A stretch of 64,000 nt of DNA from Devosia sp. (GTDB lineage Bacteria; Pseudomonadota; Alphaproteobacteria; Rhizobiales; Devosiaceae), in contig JADGNE010000046.1 in NCBI GenBank assembly GCA_015234425.1, positions 1 through 64,000 on the forward strand, in the 5' to 3' direction. Positions 33,512 to 44,100 of the stretch are shown here, piece by piece. Both the position numbers and the translations under genes were made by a program. The notes under the pieces were generated by a model. It worked only from the letters and a program-made list of their open reading frames with translations. It was not told where the DNA came from and ran no database searches. How positions within the stretch are numbered: the first letter of the stretch is position 1; each line of letters starts with the position of its first letter.

Positions 33512-34708
33512 CTATGCTCCTGATGTCTGGACGGCGTCAGAGGTGGGGGCCAGCGTCGAACGTGGCTTGAGGCGGCCCGCGAGGAACAGGCTGACGATCA
33601 GCACCGGGATGACGCAGGCAATGCCGGCCCTGATGTCAAAATGCTCGGCGACGAAGCCGATGATCGGCGGTCCCACGAGAAATCCGGTGAGGGCAACGAA
33701 GGAAAGCACGGCCACATTGGCTGATGCCGCGCGATCCCCGAGGCTCGCGGCGGCGGTGACGGCGAGCGGGAAGCCGACCGAAACGCCAATGCCCAAAATC
33801 CCGAAGCCGATGAGGGCGAGGGTTATGGTCGGCGCGAGATAGATCACGACGCTCCCGAGCACCGCCAGAGCGCCGCACAGCCGGGCCGTGTTGATGGCGC
33901 CGAGGCGGCGCTTGAGATGGTCGCCGCTGAACCTGCCGGCAGCCACGAACATGGCGAAAACCGAGTAGCCGAGGCCAACAGCACCCGCTTCCGCGCCGAC
34001 GGCGTCGCGCAGGAAGATCGCGGACCAGTCGGCCATAGCGCCTTCGGTCATCGCGATGCCGAAGACGAAGGCGCAAATGCCGATCAGCGGCCAACTGGGC
34101 ATGGACCATGCCGATTTTTTCCCGATTGCGGCCGCCTGCGGCGCATCGGCGAGGGCTGGCAGGGATTTTCCGGTGATCAGCGCGATCGGCAGGACAACAA
34201 GGCTCACCAGCGGGATCGCCAGATGTGGCGGAAGACTCATTCCGGCGAGGACCGAACCTATGAGGCTGCCGACCATGATGCCGAGCGACCAGCAGCCGTG
34301 GGAAGTGTTCATGATCATCGTGCCGGTCGATTTTTCGACGAGGTCTGCCTCGACGTTGAGGCCCAGCTCGACAAAGGAAATCGATGATCCGGCAAGCATC
34401 AGCGCAATGAACAGCCAGAAGGCGTCGGGCGCGAAGGCCGGAAGGCAAACGGCAATCGAATAGAAGATGAAGCCGGCGATGATCGCGGCGCGACCGCCGA
34501 TCCGCCCGACCAGGGGCCCGGCGAAGGGCAGGGTCAGCAGCGTTCCGCAGGGCATGCCGAGCAGTGCCACGGCGAGGCCCGCCGGGCCAAGGCCGAGGCC
34601 CGCCTGGATCTCGGGGATGCGCGGCAGCCAGGAGCCAAAGGCAATGGGCTGGAGGAAGAAGGCCAGCATGGTAAGGCGCTGCGGACTGAAGCGGGACAAG
34701 GCTGCCAT
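33512..34708 (-). CDS. Major facilitator superfamily transporter
   Basis: 398 residues from ATG 34708 (MAALSRFSPQRLTMLAFFLQPIAFGSW); the frame runs on to 34846 but that part is not hydrophobic. About 12 membrane helices in two six-helix halves with the usual central loop (near 190-205, SLPALADAPQAAAIGKKSAW). LPRIPEIQAGLGLGPAGLAVALLG is typical of the sugar/fucose-like and YfcJ-like branches, which include exporters and importers. Substrate unknown; the operon suggests uptake of the compound cut by the M81 enzyme, or export of a by-product. Confidence 0.87.
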   Translation of the reverse strand: MAALSRFSPQRLTMLAFFLQPIAFGSWLPRIPEIQAGLGLGPAGLAVALLGMPCGTLLTLPFAGPLVGRIGGRAAIIAGFIFYSIAVCLPAFAPDAFWLFIALMLAGSSISFVELGLNVEADLVEKSTGTMIMNTSHGCWSLGIMVGSLIGSVLAGMSLPPHLAIPLVSLVVLPIALITGKSLPALADAPQAAAIGKKSAWSMPSWPLIGICAFVFGIAMTEGAMADWSAIFLRDAVGAEAGAVGLGYSVFAMFVAAGRFSGDHLKRRLGAINTARLCGALAVLGSVVIYLAPTITLALIGFGILGIGVSVGFPLAVTAAASLGDRAASANVAVLSFVALTGFLVGPPIIGFVAEHFDIRAGIACVIPVLIVSLFLAGRLKPRSTLAPTSDAVQTSGA

Positions 34709-34781
34709 TTTGATCGTTCCGATTGCAGGCCTTCTGGGGGCGCCTCTTGGCGCGATTGCGCTGCTGGCCGAAGGGGTGGGG

Positions 34782-35270
34782 CTAGACCGGCTCGCCCATG
34801 GGGTAGGGCAGGTATCCGACAAAGCCGGTGAGCTTCCAGGCGCCATCCACCTTGCGGCAGAAATAGACGGTCTGCCAGTTGAGGACGTCCTTGCCGCCGT
34901 CGGCCAGTTTGATCTCGCCGTCGAACTTCTTGTGCGCCACGGCGCGGCCGCCCTTGATCTCGATCTCGGTGAGGCTGGTGGCGCGGTGGATGCCGGCTTC
35001 CTGATCCTCGGCGTATTTCACCGCCTGCCCCTCGCGCGCCTGGCGCAGCCACTCGTCGCGATAGGCGTCGAGCGTCGGGTAACTGATGGTCCAGCCGTCG
35101 GGATTGCCCTTCTTGTTGCCGTCAATGCCCATGAAATCATCGGCGACGAAATCGCCTTCGACCATCGACCAGTCGGCGGCCACATAGGCGGCGATATCGC
35201 GCGGCACCAGCATGGTCCAGATGGCGGAGCGATCGGGATCGTTGGGAAACGGATTGGTGGACAGGCTCAT
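34782..35270 (-). CDS. NTF2-like (SnoaL fold) protein
   Basis: 162 residues, first gene of the minus-strand operon, with GAGGGG before its ATG. The pattern of an N-terminal helix pair, a WSMVEGDFVADDFMGIDG segment and C-terminal strands (WQTVYFCRKVDGAWKLTGFVGYLPYP) matches the cone-shaped NTF2/SnoaL fold, used both by small enzymes (isomerases, dehydratases) and by ligand-binding proteins. No catalytic residues can be assigned with confidence. Its position at the operon head suggests a role in the same pathway. Confidence 0.7.
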   Translation of the reverse strand: MSLSTNPFPNDPDRSAIWTMLVPRDIAAYVAADWSMVEGDFVADDFMGIDGNKKGNPDGWTISYPTLDAYRDEWLRQAREGQAVKYAEDQEAGIHRATSLTEIEIKGGRAVAHKKFDGEIKLADGGKDVLNWQTVYFCRKVDGAWKLTGFVGYLPYPMGEPV

Positions 35271-35370
35271 CAGGACCCCTCAGTCGCGCAGGCAAAATGG
35301 CACTGCCGAAATGTATCAAATTTTCAGCGGACCCATGTTTTGATCCTTTCATGAAAAAGGCCACATGGAT

Positions 35371-35556
35371 ACCAATTGCGGCAGGTTGCTTGATGACTCC
35401 CGGCTTGTCCAGAGGGTTTAACTCGGTAGTTCCAGTCAAAATGACTATAAGCCACGACGGCTGCTGACAAAATCCGCGCCCACAATTGGTGGCTTAAATT
35501 GGTATTGTGGTTGCGATGAATCTGTGTTGACATTGCGACAATAAGCCGCCTAGTCT
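35371..35556. promoter_or_regulatory. Divergent control region with AATTGGT sites and a plus-strand promoter
   Basis: Within the 362-base AT-rich gap (35271-35632) between the divergent operons, AATTGGT occurs at 35484 and 35497, and its complement ACCAATT at 35371. CCACAAT (35480) and ATTGTGG (35504) form a 7-base inverted repeat around the two direct copies. A TTGACA at 35527-35532 with TAGTCT 18 bases on (35551-35556) is a reasonable promoter for the plus-strand operon. The rest of the gap holds no supported gene. Confidence 0.5.
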
Positions 35557-35632
35557 TGAAAATCGTTTACAGAAATCGCGGCCAGTCCGGAAGAGATTGG
35601 CGGGAAACTCGGCGGAAAACAGGGTAGGAATA

Positions 35633-36787
35633 ATGCGCGTCGGTATTATCGGGCTCGGCTATCGCTTGGGTTATTTGGCGCGGATATTTTCTGCTGCGAG
35701 CAGTGAATTCCAGGTCGTTGCCTATGTCGATCCGGATCCGGCCGGTCTTCCCTATACTGTCGAACACAAGGTTCCGGTCGGCCAGTCCTACGACAGCCTC
35801 GAGGCGATGCTGGATGCCGAGCGCCTGGACCTGCTGATGGTCGGTTCGCCCAATCACCTTCATCTCGACCATATCCGCATCGGGCTAGAACGCGGGCTCA
35901 AGATTTTCGCCGAAAAGCCGGTGGTGACGACGGTCGAAGACACGATCGCCCTTGCCGGCCTCCTGGGGCAATATGGCTCGGACAATGTCATGGTCGGGCT
36001 CGTGCTGCGCTATGCGCCGCTCTACGTCGATCTGCGCAAGGCGCAGGCCGAGGGGCGGCTGGGCGAAATCGCCTCCATTGAAGCCTCCGAGCATATCCCG
36101 CCCTATCACGGCGCTTTCTTCATGCGCGACTGGCGCCGCTACGAAAAATATGCCGGCAGCTTCATGCTCGAAAAATGCTGCCACGACCTCGATCTCTATA
36201 ACGGGGTCATGGGGTGCCGCCCGCGTTTCGTCGCCAGCTTTGGCGGACGCCGCAGCTTTGTCCCGCAGAATGCGCCGCAGGACGCCGGCGCCAATGACCT
36301 CGAAGTCTATCACCGCAAGCCGTCGGGCTGGCAGGGCTCGGAAAAGGTCTTCGACAGCGACGGCGACATCATCGATTTCCAGACTGCCATCGTGCAGTAC
36401 GAAAACGGCGCGGCGCTGACCTTTCACACCAATCTCAATGTGCCTGATGACTTCCGGCGCTTTGCGGTGATCGGCGCCAAGGGCATGGCCGAGGGCGACT
36501 TCGTCCGGAACTATTTCAAAGTCACCGATAGTCGCACATCCCAGACGCTCGAGGATAAGTCCTACAAGAGCACCGCTCTCTCACAGCACTACGGCGCCGA
36601 TGAGCAGATGGCCGAGGACATTCTCAAGCACGTCCTCGAAGGCGCGTCGCTCCCTGTGTCCGTGACCGACGCTCTGGAGGCCGGGCTCCTCGCTCTCTCC
36701 ATGGACGAGGCGATGCGCAACAAATCCGTGGTCGACATGACCCCCATCTGGCAGCGCTTCGATGCTGCCCTGGGCCGGTCGAGCTAA
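35633..36787 (+). CDS. Gfo/Idh/MocA-family oxidoreductase
   Basis: 384 residues from ATG 35633 (MRVGIIGLGYRLGYLARIF, AGGAA upstream). NAD(P)-binding GIIGLGYRLG at 4-13, VGSPNHLHLDHI near 75 and the signature EKPVVTT near 99. The C-terminal beta-sheet domain carries YAGSFMLEKCCHDLDL with a His in the catalytic position. It leads the ABC-importer operon and ends 12 bases before the first permease. The substrate is probably the imported sugar or a product of the hexosaminidase; sequence alone does not decide between dehydrogenase and epimerase-type chemistry. Confidence 0.88.
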   Translation: MRVGIIGLGYRLGYLARIFSAASSEFQVVAYVDPDPAGLPYTVEHKVPVGQSYDSLEAMLDAERLDLLMVGSPNHLHLDHIRIGLERGLKIFAEKPVVTTVEDTIALAGLLGQYGSDNVMVGLVLRYAPLYVDLRKAQAEGRLGEIASIEASEHIPPYHGAFFMRDWRRYEKYAGSFMLEKCCHDLDLYNGVMGCRPRFVASFGGRRSFVPQNAPQDAGANDLEVYHRKPSGWQGSEKVFDSDGDIIDFQTAIVQYENGAALTFHTNLNVPDDFRRFAVIGAKGMAEGDFVRNYFKVTDSRTSQTLEDKSYKSTALSQHYGADEQMAEDILKHVLEGASLPVSVTDALEAGLLALSMDEAMRNKSVVDMTPIWQRFDAALGRSS

Positions 36788-36799
36788 AGGAGAAGGCCC

Positions 36800-37687
36800 A
36801 TGACCAGCACAAGAAGCGCCACCCTCTTCGCATTCGCCCTGCTGGCTCCGGCCCTGATCTACATTCTGACGATCGTCGCTTATCCGCTTGTCGACACGAT
36901 CGTCCTATCCTTCACCAATGCCTCGCTCCGCCAGGAGTATGATTTCGTCGGCTGGGCCAATTACCAGCGCATTTTTGGCGCCGGTAATTTCACCGAGGTG
37001 ATTATCCGCACCTTCATCTGGACCTTCTTTTCGGTCTCGATAAAAATGGTGATCGGCATGTGCGGGGCGGTGCTGCTCAACGCCGCCATCCCCGGCCAGA
37101 CCTTGTTCCGCATCCTCACCATGCCGCCCTGGATCGTGCCCATGGCCATCGGCATCTTCATGTGGGGCTGGATGTATAACGGCCAGTTCGGGATGATCTC
37201 GGGCCTGTTGCAGAACTTCGGGCTGACCAATGGCCCGATCGCCTTCCTCGCCTATGGCAACACCGCCTTCTGGGCGACCATTGTCACCGACGTCTGGATC
37301 GGTGTGCCGATGGTGACGATCTATTTCCTCGCCGCAATGCAGTCGATCCCCAAGGACCTCTATGAGGCGGCCTGGACCGATGGGGCAGGGCGCTTCTACC
37401 GGTTTCGCCGCATCACCCTGCCGTTGATGGTTCCGGCGATCATCACCATGAGCCTCCTCTCGCTTATCGCCACCTTCAATTCCTTCGACATCATCTGGAT
37501 CCTGACCCAGGGCGGTCCCTCGGGCTCGACCACGACGATGATCATCGACACCTACAAGACAGCCATGGGCTCCCGCAAATATGGCGAGGGCGCCGCGCGC
37601 GCCGTGGTGATCTCGATCTTCGTGACCATTTTCTGCCTTGTCTACTTCCGCGCCGTCCGTCGGCTGCAGCAGGGAGAAGCCAAATGA
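36800..37687 (+). CDS. CUT1 sugar ABC transporter permease (MalF type)
   Basis: 295 residues, six membrane helices. The coupling-loop motif EAAWTDGAGRFYRFRRITLPLMVPAI near residues 189-213 is the EAA loop that contacts the ATPase. The N terminus (LFAFALLAPALIYILTIVAYPLVDTIVLSF) is typical of MalF/UgpA proteins without the extra MalF periplasmic domain. Preceded by AAAGGAGAAGG. The stop overlaps the second permease by four bases. Confidence 0.93.
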   Translation: MTSTRSATLFAFALLAPALIYILTIVAYPLVDTIVLSFTNASLRQEYDFVGWANYQRIFGAGNFTEVIIRTFIWTFFSVSIKMVIGMCGAVLLNAAIPGQTLFRILTMPPWIVPMAIGIFMWGWMYNGQFGMISGLLQNFGLTNGPIAFLAYGNTAFWATIVTDVWIGVPMVTIYFLAAMQSIPKDLYEAAWTDGAGRFYRFRRITLPLMVPAIITMSLLSLIATFNSFDIIWILTQGGPSGSTTTMIIDTYKTAMGSRKYGEGAARAVVISIFVTIFCLVYFRAVRRLQQGEAK

Positions 37688-38616
37688 CCGACGTCGCCCG
37701 CACCACCGAAGTCGCCGCCGTCGACAGCCCGGCCAGTGTCAAGCCCAAGGCGAGGGCCCGTTCGACCAAGGCGATGATCGACCGCTACAAATGGTATGAG
37801 ATCGCGGCGCTCTATGCCGGGATGGCGGTGTTCCTGTTCTTTGTCCTGGCGCCGTTCATCGAGGGTTTCCTCGTCTCGCTTAAACCTTTGGCGCAGCTGT
37901 TTTCGCGACCCTACAGCTTCATCCCGAAGACCTGGTCGTTCGACGCCTATGTGACCATGTGGTCCTCCGTGCCGGCCCTCGGCATGCATATCTTCAATTC
38001 CTTCTTCATCTCCTCGGTTGTGACGCTCGTCGTCATCATCATCGTTGTGCCCGCCGCCTATGCTTTCGCCCGCTTCAATTTTGCCGGCTCGGGCCTGCTT
38101 CTCGCGGGTTTCCTCGCGGTCAACATGTTCTCGGGCGCGGTGCTGCTGATCCCGCTGTTCCGCCTGATGCGGGCGATGGGGCTGCTCAATTCCTACTGGG
38201 CGATGATCGTGCCGGGCGCGGCATTCCTTATTCCTTCGTCCATCTGGCTGTTGCGCACCTATATGATGCGCATCCCGCGTGAACTGGACGAGGCCGCCTG
38301 GGTGGATGGCGCCAGCCGCCTCTACACCCTGCGCCGGGTTATCCTGCCGCTGGCCATGCCGGGGATCGTGGTGGTTGCCATCATGACCTTCATCGGCGCC
38401 TACGCCCAGCAGTTCATCTTCGCGCTGACCTTCAACTCCAAGACCGAATTCATGCCGCTGCCGGTGGGCCTGTTCGCCTTCTTCGGCAAGCAGGAGGTGA
38501 TCTGGAACGAGCTGATGGCAGCGTCTTTCGTCGGAATCCTGCCGGTCATGATCGTTATCGTGTTCCTGCAGCGCTACCTCGTCGCCGGCCTCACCGCCGG
38601 AGCCGTGAAGCAGTAA
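37684..38616 (+). CDS. CUT1 sugar ABC transporter permease (MalG type)
   Basis: 310 residues. A 30-residue soluble N terminus precedes six membrane helices. EAA loop at about 201-225 (ELDEAAWVDGASRLYTLRRVILPLAMPGI). It pairs with the preceding permease to form the channel. A short G/C-rich hairpin (GGCCC/GGGCC) lies in the 36-base gap before the binding-protein gene. Confidence 0.93.
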   Translation: MTDVARTTEVAAVDSPASVKPKARARSTKAMIDRYKWYEIAALYAGMAVFLFFVLAPFIEGFLVSLKPLAQLFSRPYSFIPKTWSFDAYVTMWSSVPALGMHIFNSFFISSVVTLVVIIIVVPAAYAFARFNFAGSGLLLAGFLAVNMFSGAVLLIPLFRLMRAMGLLNSYWAMIVPGAAFLIPSSIWLLRTYMMRIPRELDEAAWVDGASRLYTLRRVILPLAMPGIVVVAIMTFIGAYAQQFIFALTFNSKTEFMPLPVGLFAFFGKQEVIWNELMAASFVGILPVMIVIVFLQRYLVAGLTAGAVKQ

Positions 38617-38652
38617 GGGCCCGAGGGGGCCTCTTTCAAGGGAGACTAACAA

Positions 38653-39876
38653 GTGCAAAAGACAATCGGTTTGATGGCCGTTTCGCTGCTGGCGCTCGCC
38701 AGCGCCGCCCCGGCTGCTTATGCCCAGGACACGAAGGAAATCGCCTTCATCAACTGTGGTGACGAGCTTACGGCCGGCTATGCCGAAGCTTTCGCCGAGT
38801 GGGAAAGTGCCAATCCGGGCTTCAAGGTCGTGCCGGAGATCGTCGGCTGGGGCCAGTGCCAGGACAAGGTGACCACGCTCGCCGCTGCCGGCACGCCGGT
38901 CGCGCTGGCCTATGTGGGCTCGCGCACGCTCAAGCAGTTCGCGATGAACGACCTCATCGTCCCCGTGCCGATGACCGACGAGGAAAAGGCCGCCTATTAC
39001 AATTACGTGCCTGACACCGTGACCTTCGACGGCACCCAGTGGGGCGTGCCGGTGGCCTTCTCTACCAAGGCACTGTTCTGGAACAAGGACCTGTTCGAAG
39101 CAGCCGGCCTCGATCCGGAAACCCCGCCGAAGACCTGGGAAGAAAAGATCGCTTTCGCCAAGCAGATCACCGAAAACACCGACGCTGCCGGCTATGGCCT
39201 TGTTGCCAAGACCTTCGACAACACCATGCACCAGTTCCTCCACTGGGTGTACACCAACAATGGCCAGGTCATTGATGCGGATGGCAACATCACCATCAAT
39301 TCGCCACAGGTGCTCGCAGCGCTCCAGGCGCTCAAGGACATCACCCCCTATTCCGAAGAAGGCCCGACCGCTTACGAGCAGAACGAAGTCCGCGCCATCT
39401 GGCTCGACGGTGGCGTTGCCATGATCGAAGCCTCGCCCGGCGCTGCCATCCGCGCTGAAGAAGCCGGTATGAACTGGGGCGTTGCCGACCTGCCGCTTGG
39501 TCCCGATGCCAAGGGTCCCGGTACGCTGCTGATCACCGACGCGCTGGCCATCTTCAAGGGCACCGGCGTCGAAGATCAGGCTATCAGCCTGGCCAAGTAC
39601 CTCACCGACGGCGAACGCCAGTGGGCCGCGGAAATGGCCCAGGGCCTCACACCGCTGCGCCCGCTTGAGCCGCAGACCAGCGAGCTGATCGCCGCAACGC
39701 CTTACTGGAAGCCCTTCCTTGACGGCATCGAGTTCGGTGGTCCCGAGCCGCTGTTCAACGACTATATCGGCCTGCAGAACGTCATGATCGAAATGGTCCA
39801 GTCGGTCGTCACCGGCCAGGCCGAGCCGCAGGCCGCCCTCGAGCGCGCTGCCTCCGAGCTCGAGCAGTACAAGTAA
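38653..39876 (+). CDS. CUT1 sugar ABC transporter substrate-binding protein
   Basis: 407 residues from a GTG with GGGAGA upstream. Signal peptide at 1-24, cleaved near AYA-QDT. Mature protein has the MalE/UgpB-like fold: WESANPGFKVVPEIVGWGQCQDKVTTLAAAGTPVALAYVGS, DTVTFDGTQWGVPVAFSTKALFWNKDLFEAAGL, and GVADLPLGPDAKGPGTLLITDALAIFKGT. The cytoplasmic GH20 enzyme later in the operon suggests N-acetylglucosamine-containing oligosaccharides such as chitobiose as ligand. A hairpin follows the stop. Confidence 0.92.
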   Translation: MQKTIGLMAVSLLALASAAPAAYAQDTKEIAFINCGDELTAGYAEAFAEWESANPGFKVVPEIVGWGQCQDKVTTLAAAGTPVALAYVGSRTLKQFAMNDLIVPVPMTDEEKAAYYNYVPDTVTFDGTQWGVPVAFSTKALFWNKDLFEAAGLDPETPPKTWEEKIAFAKQITENTDAAGYGLVAKTFDNTMHQFLHWVYTNNGQVIDADGNITINSPQVLAALQALKDITPYSEEGPTAYEQNEVRAIWLDGGVAMIEASPGAAIRAEEAGMNWGVADLPLGPDAKGPGTLLITDALAIFKGTGVEDQAISLAKYLTDGERQWAAEMAQGLTPLRPLEPQTSELIAATPYWKPFLDGIEFGGPEPLFNDYIGLQNVMIEMVQSVVTGQAEPQAALERAASELEQYK

Positions 39877-39893
39877 AAGGTCCTCCTGACCTT

Positions 39894-39917
39894 GCCGTCG
39901 CCCCTCAGGGCGGCGGC
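39894..39917 (+). other. Stable intercistronic hairpin after the binding-protein gene
   Basis: GCCGTCGCCC pairs with GGGCGGCGGC through ten positions (one T-G wobble) around loop CTCA, 17 bases after the stop. No T run follows. Placed as for ytfQ and the siderophore binding protein, it may protect the upstream message and set higher binding-protein levels. Confidence 0.6.
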
Positions 39918-39948
39918 ACCCCAAACGATCCGCGCCGGGAGACGCAGC

Positions 39949-41025
<1,077 letters not shown>

Positions 41026-41111
41026 CCGGCCTTTCGGCACAAAGGCTTGTGGGGCCACCTTTTTCATTTATGTCCTGATCGCATGAAAATATGCGGGCGG
41101 AGGAAAACGCC

Positions 41112-41978
41112 ATGTTGGACATTGTTGGATTGCTGCAGTCGGAAAAGGACGGGTTTACCCGTTCCGAACGGGCTTTGACTGAGATCGTGCTCTCCGATGT
41201 CGACAGCGTTCTCAAGATGAGCATTGTGGACCTTGCCGCCCAGGCCGAGGTATCGCCGCCTACCGTCACCCGCTTTTGTCGGCGGCTCGGCTGCGACAGC
41301 TACGCCGATTTCAAGGTGCGGCTGGCCCAGTCCCGTTTTGTCGGCCAGCGCTATCTCGCCCCCACGGCGGGGCCGGTTGATGTGCGGGACATCGCCCAGG
41401 GCGTGGTCAACGGCATCCAGGCGACCATCTATCAAAGCTTTGAAAAGCTGGACTTTTCCGCGATGGATCGTGCTGCCGAGACGCTGGCAGGCGCGAGCTA
41501 TGTGCTTGCCTTCGGCTCCGGCGGTGCCTCGTCCATGCTGGCCGGTGAAATCGAGACGCGCCTGTTCAGGCTCGGCGTAAAAGTTGCCTCGAGCCTCGAC
41601 CATCAGCTGCAATTGATGCGTGCGGCCTCGGCCCCGGCCGGAACCGTGGTGATTGCCTTTTCGCTGTCCGGCAACAATGCCCAGCTCGCCAAGGCGCTCG
41701 CGGTGGCCGGGGAATATGGCCTCAAGCGGATCGCCATCACGCGCGGAAATTCCATGGTGGCGGAGGCGGCCGACATCGTCATCCCCGTCCACTGGCATGA
41801 AAACACTGACATTTTGCGCCCGACTCCGGGGCGATACGCCTTTCTCGCCACGGTCGACATTCTCTCCCAGACCGTCGCCACGCGCCTGGGCACGCCGGCC
41901 ATCGCCAGCATGCGCCGGATCAAACACCAGCTCGTCGTCAATCGCGACGGCGACGACGCCCAGCCATTGGGCGATTAA
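41112..41978 (+). CDS. RpiR-family transcriptional regulator
   Basis: 288 residues from ATG 41112, which has GGAGG upstream; an ATG at 41091 in the same frame is less well placed. N-terminal helix-turn-helix (SIVDLAAQAEVSPPTVTRFCRRLGCDSYADFKVRLAQ, about 36-72). C-terminal SIS domain (about 125-260) with VLAFGSGGASSMLAGEIETRLFRLG and VVIAFSLSGNNAQLAKAL, which binds phosphosugars. In this operon glucosamine- or N-acetylglucosamine-6-phosphate is a reasonable effector. It lies 86 bases after the ATPase and 32 before the hexosaminidase. Confidence 0.92.
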   Translation: MLDIVGLLQSEKDGFTRSERALTEIVLSDVDSVLKMSIVDLAAQAEVSPPTVTRFCRRLGCDSYADFKVRLAQSRFVGQRYLAPTAGPVDVRDIAQGVVNGIQATIYQSFEKLDFSAMDRAAETLAGASYVLAFGSGGASSMLAGEIETRLFRLGVKVASSLDHQLQLMRAASAPAGTVVIAFSLSGNNAQLAKALAVAGEYGLKRIAITRGNSMVAEAADIVIPVHWHENTDILRPTPGRYAFLATVDILSQTVATRLGTPAIASMRRIKHQLVVNRDGDDAQPLGD

Positions 41979-42010
41979 TCCCAGCCGGGAAAAACGTACA
42001 GGACCCCATA

Positions 42011-44017
42011 ATGTCTGCTTCCTTCGCCACCACCTGGACGCCTGCCACGGACAGTGAGCCGCTCGGCTATGGACTGGAGCTGACCAATACCGGCGATGTG
42101 CCCGTCAGCAATTTCCAGCTGGGTTTTTCGGGGCCCGCGCGGGTGGATCCGCACGCCACGTTGGAAAATGGCAAGCTCCTGAAGCGCCTGTCCAATCATA
42201 CACTTGTCGCGCCGCCGGATGGCTTCGTGCTGAACCCGGGCGAGACCTGGACGGCGACTGCGCGCGGTCTCTCCTACGGTCTGCGCCACTGGAGCGACGG
42301 GGCCAATTCAGCCTATGTGGTGCTCGAGGATGGGCGGGTGATCACCATCCCGACGGCTCCCACAGCGGGCAAGGGGCACAATTCACCGCTCCTCAAGGGC
42401 GCGGCAAAATTCCCGGTTCCGGCCAAGGCGCCGGTGTCCCATTCGATCATTCCCTGGCCAAAATCGGTGGCGACGAGTGGCAATCGGATAGCACCCGCTG
42501 GACTTGATCTGAAGCCTGTCGGCGCGGCGGCGAGCGAGGCGGCAAAAGGGTTTTCCGGCCTTGTGGCTGATCTCTTTCCGGTCGAGGCGTTGGTGCGTCC
42601 GGCCTCGGAAGCCGGCATGCCGGTGCATCTCATCGACAAAGCCGGGCTGGGCGAAGAGGCCTATGAGATCGACTTTGCCGAGAATAGCGCGACCATCTCT
42701 GCCTCTACCCGACATGGCTTTTTCTATGGCCTTGTGACGCTGGGGCATATGTTGCGCGGGGCGCGGCTACATTCTTCGACCTTCACCTGGCCGACCGGCG
42801 GGCGGATCGAGGACGAGCCTGGATTTTCCTTCCGAGGCAGTCACTTGGACGTGGCACGGCAGTTCTATACCGGCGCCGAAGTCAGCCGCCTGATCGAGAT
42901 CATGGCGTGGAACAAGATGAATAAGTTCCACTGGCACCTGACCGAGGACGAGGCCTGGCGCATCGAAATATCGGCCTATCCGGCGCTGACCGAGATCGGC
43001 GCCTGGCGTGGTCACGGCAAGGCGCTGCCACCGATGCTCGGCTCCGGCCCGCAGCCGACGGGCGGCTATTACACCAAGGATGTGATGCGTCAGATCGTGG
43101 CGCTGGCCGAGAGCCTATCTATCAGCGTTATCCCCGAAGTCGACATGCCCGGCCATTTCTACGCGGCGCTGCAGGCCCTCCCCGAACTGCGCGACCCCGA
43201 TGAGACCGGCGAATACCAGTCGGTGCAGGGCTTTCCGAACAACAGTCTAAACCCGGCCCATGAGCCCGTGTATAAATTCGTCGAGACGGTGATCGACGAG
43301 GTGCTGGAAATCTTCCCGGCGGGCGTCTTCCACCTCGGTGCCGACGAGGTGCCGCTGGCGGCCTGGTCGGGGTCACCGTTGGCCCTCGACATGATCGAAA
43401 AGCTCGCGGGCACGGCCATGCGCGCCAAACATGAGAGCCAATTCAATCAGTTAGGCAATCACCACGGCGCCGACGAAATCGAGGGCTCGCCCACGGCCGT
43501 GCTGCAATCGGCCTTTATCCGCCGGGTGCACGACTATATTTCAAAGAAGGGCGCGATCACCGGCGGCTGGGAGGAAGCGGCCCATGGCGATGCGGTGGAC
43601 AAGGACAAATCCTACGTCATCGGCTGGCGCAATGTGGAGATCAATGCGGAGCTGGCCGAGCGCGGCTTCGACATCGTCGTCTCCCCGGGACAGCGCTACT
43701 ATCTTGATATGGCAAATGGAATTTCCTGGGCTGAGCCCGGCGCCGGCTGGGCCGGATGGTCGGGACCGCAGGAGACCTATGAGTTCGAGGCGCGGGCCGG
43801 CTTCTCCGAAAAGGGGCTGCAGCATCTCCTGGGCGTGCAAAGCTGCATCTGGTCGGAAAGCATGACCGACCGCGCCATCTTCGATCGCCTTGTTTTCCCA
43901 CGGCTTTCTGCCGTGGCGGAGGCCGGATGGACGCTGCCGGAGCGGAAGAATTATGAGCGGTTCAAGGCGCTCGTGGGGTTGATGCCGATCATGTACGGGC
44001 ACTGGGCGGCGGAGTGA
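42011..44017 (+). CDS. Beta-N-acetylhexosaminidase, GH20
   Basis: 668 residues. The first about 130 residues form a beta-rich accessory domain (LGYGLELTNTGDVPVSNFQLGF); then a GH20b-like domain (about 145-270) and the catalytic barrel (about 275-645). The catalytic pair is Asp445-Glu446 in HLGADEVP; FRGSHLDVARQFY, MAWNKMNKFHWHLTEDEAWRIEI and VIPEVDMPGHFYAAL are conserved sugar-site segments. There is no signal peptide, so it should act in the cytoplasm on an imported oligosaccharide, releasing terminal GlcNAc or GalNAc by substrate-assisted catalysis. Last gene of the operon. Confidence 0.93.
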   Translation: MSASFATTWTPATDSEPLGYGLELTNTGDVPVSNFQLGFSGPARVDPHATLENGKLLKRLSNHTLVAPPDGFVLNPGETWTATARGLSYGLRHWSDGANSAYVVLEDGRVITIPTAPTAGKGHNSPLLKGAAKFPVPAKAPVSHSIIPWPKSVATSGNRIAPAGLDLKPVGAAASEAAKGFSGLVADLFPVEALVRPASEAGMPVHLIDKAGLGEEAYEIDFAENSATISASTRHGFFYGLVTLGHMLRGARLHSSTFTWPTGGRIEDEPGFSFRGSHLDVARQFYTGAEVSRLIEIMAWNKMNKFHWHLTEDEAWRIEISAYPALTEIGAWRGHGKALPPMLGSGPQPTGGYYTKDVMRQIVALAESLSISVIPEVDMPGHFYAALQALPELRDPDETGEYQSVQGFPNNSLNPAHEPVYKFVETVIDEVLEIFPAGVFHLGADEVPLAAWSGSPLALDMIEKLAGTAMRAKHESQFNQLGNHHGADEIEGSPTAVLQSAFIRRVHDYISKKGAITGGWEEAAHGDAVDKDKSYVIGWRNVEINAELAERGFDIVVSPGQRYYLDMANGISWAEPGAGWAGWSGPQETYEFEARAGFSEKGLQHLLGVQSCIWSESMTDRAIFDRLVFPRLSAVAEAGWTLPERKNYERFKALVGLMPIMYGHWAAE

Positions 44018-44100
44018 TTTTTCCGTCGCACTTGGGGCGAGTTGGTTAGCAGACTGTTAGCATTGAGCGGGGGTGGGTGAGAAAAGGGGGGCTCGATCAC

